A stretch of DNA of 11,745 nucleotides, from NCBI GenBank assembly GCA_030601545.1, contig JAUVTM010000041.1, forward strand, positions 1-11,745, given 5' to 3'. A program made the translations under genes and the position numbers. Of the stretch, positions 6,084 through 11,745 are shown in pieces. The stretch is from Syntrophobacterales bacterium. Lineage in GTDB: Bacteria > Desulfobacterota > Syntrophobacteria > BM002. The notes beneath the pieces are model-generated. The model was not told the origin of the DNA and searched no databases. It worked only from the letters and a program-made list of their open reading frames with translations. Each line of letters starts with the position of its first letter. Position 1 is the first letter of the stretch.

Positions 6084-7972
6084 TGAATGGGGCTACCGGG
6101 TTTTACCTTTTTCTCGGGCGCAATCAGTACCATTTCTCGCTCAGCGCCGCCCACCAGTATCATGCCTTCGGAACGGATACCCATTAGTTTGGCCGGCTTT
6201 AAATTGGCCACCATCACAACCTGCCTACCCACCAGATCCTCTGGGCGGTAGTGGCGGGCGATTCCAGCGACCACTGTGCGTTTCTCGCCTAAATCGACTT
6301 CCAATTTCAGTAGGTTTGTGGAACCGGGAATGGATTCGGCCTGAAGGATTTCGGCCACCCGCAAATCCAACCGGGAAAATTCATCCAGCTTGAGAAGCGG
6401 TTTTCTGGACGGTTCATCCGTTTGCGTATCCTGAATGGTTTGTTCAATCCGCGGAAACAGTGATTTACCGCGGCGAGTGGCTGTGTTCGGCTGCAGGGTT
6501 CCCCAGGTGGTATGTTGGTCCAGGCGCAACTCCGAGGGCTCAATCTCTAGTCCAAGCCTGTCCAGCAGTTCCTGGCTGGAGCCAGGCATGATTGGCGCTA
6601 GAAGTACAGCTACTAGCTTTAAACTCTCCAGAGAGTAGTAGAGTACCGTGTGCAAACGGGACTGCTTCTGAGGATCTCGTGCCAAGACCCAGGGGGCGCT
6701 CTGGTCAACATAACGGTTTACGTGGTTGATGAGTTCCCAGACCGCCATCAACGCCTTGTGAAACTCCAGTTGTTCCATATGGAGAGCATAGGTTGCGGGT
6801 AACTCAACCGCCGCCTTTTTCAACGCTTCATCGTCTTTTTCTTCGGTGTCTGACTGTGGAATTTTACCTTCACAATACTTGTGGACCATGGTCAGAAGAC
6901 GACTGGTGAGGTTGCCCAGATCATTGGCCAGATCCGCATTGACTCGGGTAATAAGGGCCTCTTCACTAAAGCTGGCGTCGAGGCCAAAGACCATTTCTCT
7001 CATGAGAAAATAACGAAAGGCATCAAGCCCGTAAACTTGGAGAAGATCCAAGGGTTTGACTACGGTGCCTCGGCTTTTGGACATCTTCTTCTCTTCAACA
7101 TTCCAATAACCATGGACGTTGAGATGCTGGTAAACAGGGATGCCAGCGGCCTGCAGCATGGTAGGCCAATAGATACCGTGGGGTTTAAGGATGTCCTTGG
7201 CTATCAAATGTTGGGCCGCAGGCCAGAATTGAGCAAAGAGAGAACCGTCGGGATAGGATAGGGCGGAGACGTAGTTGATAAGAGCATCAAACCAGACGTA
7301 GGTTACATAACGGTCATCAAAGGGCAAAGTGATCCCCCAACTTAAGCGAGATTTTGGCCTTGAGATGCAAAGATCCTCAAGGGGTCCGCTGAGAAAACTG
7401 AGCACTTCATTACGGTATCTCTCTGGCCGAATAAAGTCAGGATACTTGTGTATGTGATCAATGAGCCAGTCCTGGTATTTGCTCATTTTAAAAAAGTAAT
7501 TTTCCTCCTCGCGGGGGACGGGTGGGCGATCATGCTGGGGACACTTTCCTTCAACCAGTTCCTTTTCGGTATAGAATCGTTCACATCCCACACAATAGAG
7601 GCCGCTATATGAGCCGAAGTAGATATCTCCCGCATCGTAGACCTTCTGAAGGATGTAACGCACTACTTGTTTGTGGAGTTCATCGGTGGTCCGGATGAAG
7701 TAGTCGTTGGTGATGTCCAAATTTGGCCAGGCGCTGCGAAACAGATCGCTAATCTCGTCGGCGTAGGACTGAGGATCCTTTCCTGCGGCGGCAGCAGCCT
7801 CTACTACTTTGTCGCCATGTTCATCGGTACCGGTGAGAAAATAGGTCTCCCTTCCGGCTATGGTATGAAAACGGTTCAGCACATCTGCTACGATGGTTGT
7901 GTAGGCATGGCCGAGATGAGGTGGAGCATTCACGTAGTAAATTGGCGTAGTGATGTAATACCTCGCTGTCAT
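6080..7972 (-). CDS. metG: methionyl-tRNA synthetase with C-terminal tRNA-binding domain
   Basis: Class I synthetase that charges tRNA(Met). It has 630 residues. Signature HLGH is at 19-22 (PPHLGHAYTT) and the KMSKS loop at 296-300. The connective-peptide zinc knuckle has C127, C130, C144 and H147, a single-knuckle form. The anticodon-binding helical domain covers about 340-500. A Trbp111/EMAPII-like OB fold at about 526-630 (LDLRVAEI, VVAGIARHY, VANLKPAKLMGIRSEGM) is the dimerising tRNA-binding module found in the longer bacterial enzymes. The ATG overlaps the ricT stop as ATGA (7969-7972), with GGGAGG (complement of 7977-7982) just upstream. That ribosome site lies in the ricT tail next to the tandem repeat. 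It is the last gene of the leftward series and converges on rpe. Confidence 0.97.
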   Translation of the reverse strand: MTARYYITTPIYYVNAPPHLGHAYTTIVADVLNRFHTIAGRETYFLTGTDEHGDKVVEAAAAAGKDPQSYADEISDLFRSAWPNLDITNDYFIRTTDELHKQVVRYILQKVYDAGDIYFGSYSGLYCVGCERFYTEKELVEGKCPQHDRPPVPREEENYFFKMSKYQDWLIDHIHKYPDFIRPERYRNEVLSFLSGPLEDLCISRPKSRLSWGITLPFDDRYVTYVWFDALINYVSALSYPDGSLFAQFWPAAQHLIAKDILKPHGIYWPTMLQAAGIPVYQHLNVHGYWNVEEKKMSKSRGTVVKPLDLLQVYGLDAFRYFLMREMVFGLDASFSEEALITRVNADLANDLGNLTSRLLTMVHKYCEGKIPQSDTEEKDDEALKKAAVELPATYALHMEQLEFHKALMAVWELINHVNRYVDQSAPWVLARDPQKQSRLHTVLYYSLESLKLVAVLLAPIMPGSSQELLDRLGLEIEPSELRLDQHTTWGTLQPNTATRRGKSLFPRIEQTIQDTQTDEPSRKPLLKLDEFSRLDLRVAEILQAESIPGSTNLLKLEVDLGEKRTVVAGIARHYRPEDLVGRQVVMVANLKPAKLMGIRSEGMILVGGAEREMVLIAPEKKVKPGSPIH

Positions 7973-8874
7973 AGATCCTCCCTATCACCATCTTGATCTC
8001 CGCGTCCCCGCGTCCCCGTATCTCCGTGTCGATGTTTGGTTGCATCGCTACCTTGGTGGCTCCCTCCCGCACCAGTTTGTTCGAGGGATAGCTCGGAAGC
8101 ACCGAATTCAATTTCCCTGCCGTCATCTAACCCGACCACCACCCGCTGCTCCATGACGTTTTGGCGAACGACCTTGCCTTCTCCTTCTGGGGTCATAATC
8201 CGCTTGCCGATCTTGGGCATTCCCTTTTTCATTTCCACATAGTCGGGATACTCATACTTGAGACAACACATGAGCCGACCGCAGACTCCGGATATTTTTG
8301 TCGGGTTCAGGGAGAGATTTTGCTCTTTGGCCATTTTTACTGAGACGGAATGAAACTCCTTGAGGAATGTGGCACAACACAGTTCTCGACCACATGGGCC
8401 AACACCACCGATCATCTTGGCCTTATTACGGACACCGATTTGTCGGAGTTCGACCCGGGTGTGCAGTTTCTTGACCAGGTCTTTCACGAGTTCACGGAAG
8501 TCAACGCGGCCATCGGCGTAAAAATAAAAGATGATCTTGGACCCGTCAAAAAACCGCTCTACATCCACCAGAATCATGGGTAAGTTACGCTCTTCTATAC
8601 GCTCCTGGCAGAAGCGGTGGGCTTCTTCCTCCCGGGTAAGACAATCCTTGTACTGCTGACGATCGTTATCGTTCGCCAGCCGGAACACCTCTTTCAGTTG
8701 GTCTCTGGGGTAGTTGGGGTCTCGTTTCCTGACCGGAGTTGCGACAATCCCTAGGCTCAGACCCTTCTCGGTTTTGACAATTACTTCGTCACCCTCCTTG
8801 AGGACAAAGTGGCCGGGAACAAAGTGATATATCTTGCCGCCTTCTCGGAAGCGGATGCCAACGATGTTATCCAT
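7969..8874 (-). CDS. ricT: RicT/PSP1 family regulatory iron-sulfur protein
   Basis: Homologue of B. subtilis RicT (YaaT), which works with RicA and RicF as an Fe-S complex that affects RNase Y mRNA processing, sporulation and competence. The 301 residues contain the PSP1 C-terminal core and six conserved cysteines: GPCGRELCC (C161, C166, C167) and GVCGRLMCC (C198, C203, C204). The usual N-terminal GIRFREGGKIYHF and the following KEGDEVIVKTEKG are present. ATG 8874 follows AGGA (complement of 8881-8884) by 6 bases. After about residue 262 the sequence leaves the family core, and residues 281-293 are encoded by four tandem 8-bp repeat units, giving a Gly/Asp/Arg/Thr tail that looks like a recent addition. 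The stop overlaps the metG start. Which complex it forms here is unknown, because neither ricA nor ricF is in the window. Confidence 0.92.
   Translation of the reverse strand: MDNIVGIRFREGGKIYHFVPGHFVLKEGDEVIVKTEKGLSLGIVATPVRKRDPNYPRDQLKEVFRLANDNDRQQYKDCLTREEEAHRFCQERIEERNLPMILVDVERFFDGSKIIFYFYADGRVDFRELVKDLVKKLHTRVELRQIGVRNKAKMIGGVGPCGRELCCATFLKEFHSVSVKMAKEQNLSLNPTKISGVCGRLMCCLKYEYPDYVEMKKGMPKIGKRIMTPEGEGKVVRQNVMEQRVVVGLDDGREIEFGASELSLEQTGAGGSHQGSDATKHRHGDTGTRGRGDQDGDREDL
7999..8030. repeat. four tandem 8-bp units inside the ricT 3' end
   Basis: The units on the + strand are TCCGCGTC (7999-8006), CCCGCGTC (8007-8014), CCCGTATC (8015-8022) and TCCGTGTC (8023-8030). Read on the coding strand they give HGDTGTRGRGD-type peptide. 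The same unit type occurs at 4206-4229. The array ends about 17 bases before the metG ribosome-binding site. Confidence 0.75.
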
Positions 8875-8922
8875 AAATTGTCCTAATCCAGCGTACGTCG
8901 GTCGATATTGTTTGTTGATTTA

Positions 8923-8957
8923 CATTCACCTACCAATAGCAATTGGCCAGGTGAATG
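8923..8957. repeat. strong hairpin spanning the holB stop codon
   Basis: CATTCACCT (8923-8931) pairs perfectly with AGGTGAATG (8949-8957). After a small 1x2 internal loop, CCAAT (8933-8937) pairs with ATTGG (8942-8946) around a 4-base loop. The holB stop (complement of 8926-8928) lies in the outer arm. No T-run follows on the minus strand, and ricT starts about 50 bases later, so it may be an mRNA processing or stabilising structure within the operon, or an inserted palindrome. Confidence 0.65.
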
Positions 8958-9993
8958 GTCCTCTAGCCTGAGCTGGCAGGTGGCCTCTCGGGTCCCCTAC
9001 GCGGTCGGTTGCCCGAGCGTGCAGTAACAACAGGAGTGCCTCCAGACTCAGTCTCTTGTTAATATTATAATTCATAGCCCCTTGTACAGTGCAGACAAGT
9101 TCAAACATTTCCAACAGATGATCAGGCTTGAACCGTGAAGACGCATCCACCACCTTCTCGGCAAAATCTAAATTGAGGAGACTGATACTGTCCGCCGCCT
9201 CAAGCTGTTGGACGAGCAGGTCTCGAATCCATGTTTTTAGCCACTCAAGGTCTTGCTTCAGATCTAGACCCTCGCCTTTCCACGCCTTGGCTGCAGCCAA
9301 CAGATCAGTGATTCGTGATTCGTGGATCCCGGCCACAGTTTCCAGCAGCCAGCGGCGGCGGTCAAGTTGCTTTTCGTCCAGGAGCGCTGCAGCCCGTGAT
9401 AGGCTGCCTCCAGCCAATTCGGCCATAACAGCCGCTTTCTCCGGCTCCAATCCGTGGGCCTGACAGAGGTGGGCGGATATTTCCTCCGTTGCCAACGGTT
9501 GAAAGGGAAGGTGGAGGCAGCGGGAGACGATAGTGGGTAGGAGAGATGTGATTTCATAGGCAGTTAAAATGATGAGGTTCGCTGCCGGTGGTTCTTCAAG
9601 AACTTTGAGCAGAGCATTAGCCGCTTCCTTCTTCATATTTTGAGCGTTGTTTATTACCGTTACTCGGTAACGACTTTCCAATGGTCTGAAACGTAAGCGC
9701 TGCTTGAGGGCACGGATCTGCTCTATCTTGATAAAAAGGCCGTCCCTTTCTATGATGTTGATATCAGGATGGTTGCCACTTGACGCTTTTCGGCAGGAGA
9801 CGCAACGGTCGCAGCAATCTCCAGCATCACCGTTCTCACAGTTCACTACTTTGGCGAAGGTGAGAGCCGTAAGATGTTTGCCAACTCCCTCCATCCCAGT
9901 AAAGAGAAAGCTGTGCGGCAGATGTTCCTGGGCGAGCGCCCGCCGCAAAAGATTGATTATTCGCTTCTGTCCTATGATATCGGCAAAACTCAT
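8926..9993 (-). CDS. holB: DNA polymerase III delta' subunit (clamp loader)
   Basis: AAA+-type clamp-loader subunit that helps load the beta sliding clamp during replication. It has 355 residues. The N-terminus MSFADIIGQKRIINLL is typical, followed by a P-loop GMEGVGKH (33-40), a zinc module with C52, C61, C64 and C67, VINNAQNM (113-120) in place of a Walker B acid cluster, NALLKVLEEPP (126-136), and the SRC motif (157-159) that supplies the arginine finger. This mix of an intact P-loop with a degenerate Walker B fits delta' rather than DnaX. ATG 9993 has AGGA (complement of 10002-10005) upstream. tmk ends 15 bases before. The last 27 residues (329-355) are Pro/Gly/Arg-rich, do not resemble the helical clamp-loader collar, and are partly encoded by the hairpin at 8923-8957. 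They are probably an acquired tail. Confidence 0.92.
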   Translation of the reverse strand: MSFADIIGQKRIINLLRRALAQEHLPHSFLFTGMEGVGKHLTALTFAKVVNCENGDAGDCCDRCVSCRKASSGNHPDINIIERDGLFIKIEQIRALKQRLRFRPLESRYRVTVINNAQNMKKEAANALLKVLEEPPAANLIILTAYEITSLLPTIVSRCLHLPFQPLATEEISAHLCQAHGLEPEKAAVMAELAGGSLSRAAALLDEKQLDRRRWLLETVAGIHESRITDLLAAAKAWKGEGLDLKQDLEWLKTWIRDLLVQQLEAADSISLLNLDFAEKVVDASSRFKPDHLLEMFELVCTVQGAMNYNINKRLSLEALLLLLHARATDRVGDPRGHLPAQARGPFTWPIAIGR

Positions 9994-10008
9994 CTTGAAG
10001 GTCCTGGT

Positions 10009-10650
10009 TTACTTCTTCTGGTTCAGATATGGCTCCAGTATGGCGACAATCTCCTCATGTAACCGCTCCAATTCCATGGTGGCGTCCAGTATTCTGAAAC
10101 GCGCAGGATTTTGTGCTGCAAGCTCCAGATAGCCCGTTCTCACCTTTTGATGAAAAGCCAAGGTCTGCTGTTCGAACCGATCTTCCCGTCCTTCCAAAGC
10201 AGTATCTTCTATCCGCCGCCGGGCACGATCCAAGCCGACCTCCACTGGACAATCCAGTAGCAGAGACAGGTGAGGCCAGAGCCCCTGAGTGGCCGACTGG
10301 TTGAGGTGCTGGATAAAAGCGAGATCTTGACCTCTGGCGTATCCCTGGTAAGCGGTGGTAGCGTCGGCGAATCGGTCACAGATGAGCCACTGGCGGGCTT
10401 CCAAGGCGGGGCGAATAACCTGGGCAATGTGTTGAGCCCGGTCGGCTGCATAGAGAAACAGTTCGGTGAGTGGTTCCATCTCGCTGTTGGCAGGATCTAG
10501 AAGCATTTTTCGTATGAGTTTGCCCAAGCGGGTACCACCAGGCTCGCGAGTAACCAGGTGGGGGATACCGCGCTGGGACAAAAACGTGGCCAAAAGTTCC
10601 ACCTGGGTAGTTTTACCACATCCCTCTATGCCTTCAAAACTCACGAACAC
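10009..10650 (-). CDS. tmk: thymidylate kinase
   Basis: Phosphorylates dTMP to dTDP using ATP, feeding dTTP synthesis. 213 residues is standard. The P-loop is GIEGCGKTTQ (7-16), followed by TREPGGT (34-40) and the dTMP-site motif CDRFADATTAYQGY (91-104). The lid region (about 142-160) is rich in arginine (RARRRIEDT, REDRFE), while the P-loop lacks an arginine. Together these resemble the E. coli-like type II enzyme. The start is GTG 10650; GAGGAG (complement of 10662-10667) lies 11 bases upstream inside the end of the preceding gene, a slightly long spacing. A second GTG two codons on is a possible alternative. It starts 5 bases after the HD-domain gene stops and is followed closely by holB. 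Confidence 0.96.
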   Translation of the reverse strand: MFVSFEGIEGCGKTTQVELLATFLSQRGIPHLVTREPGGTRLGKLIRKMLLDPANSEMEPLTELFLYAADRAQHIAQVIRPALEARQWLICDRFADATTAYQGYARGQDLAFIQHLNQSATQGLWPHLSLLLDCPVEVGLDRARRRIEDTALEGREDRFEQQTLAFHQKVRTGYLELAAQNPARFRILDATMELERLHEEIVAILEPYLNQKK

Positions 10651-10655
10651 GGGGA

Positions 10656-11720
10656 CTAATGCTCCTCTCCTTTTGCAGATGAGTCTAACATATCCAAGAA
10701 ACTGTAGTTCTCTGGCTCAGGGTCATCTTTGCTTTTGTCGGCCTGGATGTCGGAATCCTCTTGCCCCTCCCCGGTTCCTTTAAACACAAAGCGGTCATAA
10801 ACGTGCTGGAACGGGGTCCAGTGTGAAGGACTTTCCTTTTCATTATCCAGCAGTCTGGTGAGATGGTTCATTTTGGCATCTAGATCATCTGCATAGTGGA
10901 GGGCAAAGGCCTCCAAAGTCTTCGGCCGCTTGGGCGCGCCAAATTCGTACTCACCATGATGGCTTACTATCAGGTGTTGTAGGGTCAGGGACAGGGTTGG
11001 TGGAAATCCCTCGAGTTTGTCAATCTTCTCTCGAACTCGCTGAACACCGAGCACCACGTGGCCCAGCAGCCTACCAGCATCGGTATAATCCAAGTGCAGT
11101 TGATAGGAAAACTCCTCCATTTTGCCTATATCGTGAAGAATGGCAGCAGTGATAAGCAGATCGCGATCCAACTGAGGGTAATGGTCGCAGATGCGACCCA
11201 GGAGTCGAGTAACAGAGACAGTGTGCTCGAGCAGACCTCCTAGATAGGCATGGTGCATGGACTTGGCAGCTGGGGCTTGCTTCATCTGCTCGACAAAAGA
11301 GCGGTCTGAGAGGAAGCTCGTCAACAGACGCTGCAAGTGCTGATTTTTCACCTGTTTTGCCAGATCCTCGAATTGCTGCCATAGTTCGTTAACATCGTGC
11401 GGACCTGTTGGCAGGAAAAGGGTGGGGTCAACTTCCTCGGGGTCTAGCCGCTCTATGTCGCTTATATTTAGCTGCAGTTTACCTTGATAGCGTTCTACAC
11501 TGGCGCGCACGCGCACCACATCATTGACGCTGAAGGCCTGATCAAATTCCAGAGCCTGCTCCCAGATGCGTCCCTCAGTTTCCCCGGTGTGATCGCCGAG
11601 ACGAATCCTGAGAAAGGGGTTGCCACTGCGGGTGTTTCCCAGAGTCTTCGCCTTGACCAGGAAGCTACTGACACACCTCTCATTCTCTTGAAGTTCTGCA
11701 ATAAAACGTTTTTTTTCCAC
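10656..11720 (-). CDS. YhaM-like 3'-5' exoribonuclease (OB fold plus HD domain)
   Basis: 354 residues. The N-terminal OB fold (about 14-92; FLRIRLGDHTGETEGRIW at 36-53) should bind nucleic acid. The HD metal-dependent phosphohydrolase domain (about 155-310) shows GGLLEHTVSV with H166, LHDIGKMEEF with H196 and D197, GH at 220-221, SHHGEYEFGAPKRP with H254 and H255, and HYADDLDAKM with D278/D279. This order matches YhaM-type 3'-5' exoribonucleases; substrate is inferred from the family. The tail after about 315 is acidic and probably disordered. The proposed start is GTG 11720, which agrees with the family N-terminus, but the frame stays open to the window edge, so an upstream start cannot be excluded. 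A run of eight A on the coding strand covers codons 2-4. It heads the leftward series seen here. Confidence 0.88.
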   Translation of the reverse strand: MEKKRFIAELQENERCVSSFLVKAKTLGNTRSGNPFLRIRLGDHTGETEGRIWEQALEFDQAFSVNDVVRVRASVERYQGKLQLNISDIERLDPEEVDPTLFLPTGPHDVNELWQQFEDLAKQVKNQHLQRLLTSFLSDRSFVEQMKQAPAAKSMHHAYLGGLLEHTVSVTRLLGRICDHYPQLDRDLLITAAILHDIGKMEEFSYQLHLDYTDAGRLLGHVVLGVQRVREKIDKLEGFPPTLSLTLQHLIVSHHGEYEFGAPKRPKTLEAFALHYADDLDAKMNHLTRLLDNEKESPSHWTPFQHVYDRFVFKGTGEGQEDSDIQADKSKDDPEPENYSFLDMLDSSAKGEEH

Positions 11721-11745
11721 TAAAGCTGTCCAATAATTGAAATTT

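Noticed and set aside
6881..7261. 126-codon plus-strand frame inside metG
   Set aside because: It is antisense to conserved metG sequence including the KMSKS region and shows no family features.
9309..9322. Two tandem TGATTCG heptamers inside holB as an inserted repeat
   Set aside because: The encoded segment (IHESRITDLLAAAK) fits the normal helical part of the protein, and two 7-bp copies can arise by chance.

Overview
The window is a compact, mostly housekeeping stretch of a mid-GC bacterial chromosome. The proteins look like those of a Gram-negative anaerobe of the Desulfobacterota (old Deltaproteobacteria). This is an inference from three things: the def-fmt-DUF116-rsmB-PASTA-rpe order, a RicT/PSP1 protein beside holB and tmk, and intergenic DNA rich in short dispersed repeats. 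No rRNA, tRNA, CRISPR array, transposase or phage gene is visible.

Layout. Bases 1-125 probably hold the end of an upstream gene. A plausible promoter follows, then a rightward series: peptide deformylase (def), methionyl-tRNA formyltransferase (fmt), a membrane protein with a Cys-rich DUF116 domain, and the 16S rRNA m5C967 methyltransferase (rsmB). The last three are joined by stop/start overlaps. A 315-base gap made largely of small repeats separates them from a membrane-anchored protein with three PASTA domains and ribulose-phosphate 3-epimerase (rpe). A second series runs leftward from the right edge: an OB-fold/HD-domain YhaM-like exoribonuclease, thymidylate kinase (tmk), DNA polymerase III delta' subunit (holB), RicT (PSP1 family) and methionyl-tRNA synthetase (metG). 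The two series converge at rpe/metG, where a 30-bp imperfect inverted repeat and a 9-bp perfect hairpin fill the gap.

How the genes fit together. MetG charges initiator tRNA with Met, Fmt formylates it and Def removes the formyl group from the new protein, so most of the formyl-methionine cycle sits within 8 kb. RsmB adds a ribosome modification. The leftward series joins dTTP supply (tmk), the clamp loader (holB) and RNA turnover (YhaM-like, RicT). Its order tmk-holB-ricT-metG echoes the Bacillus subtilis tmk-holB-ricT-metS region without the genes interspersed there.

The least ordinary signal is the repeats. Palindromes and tandem 8-9 bp units lie at or across the 3' ends of rsmB, rpe, metG, ricT and holB. 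In ricT, and perhaps holB, they have been absorbed as extra C-terminal residues. DUF116 and the stand-alone PASTA protein are the two genes of unknown role. I found no clear new multi-gene system.
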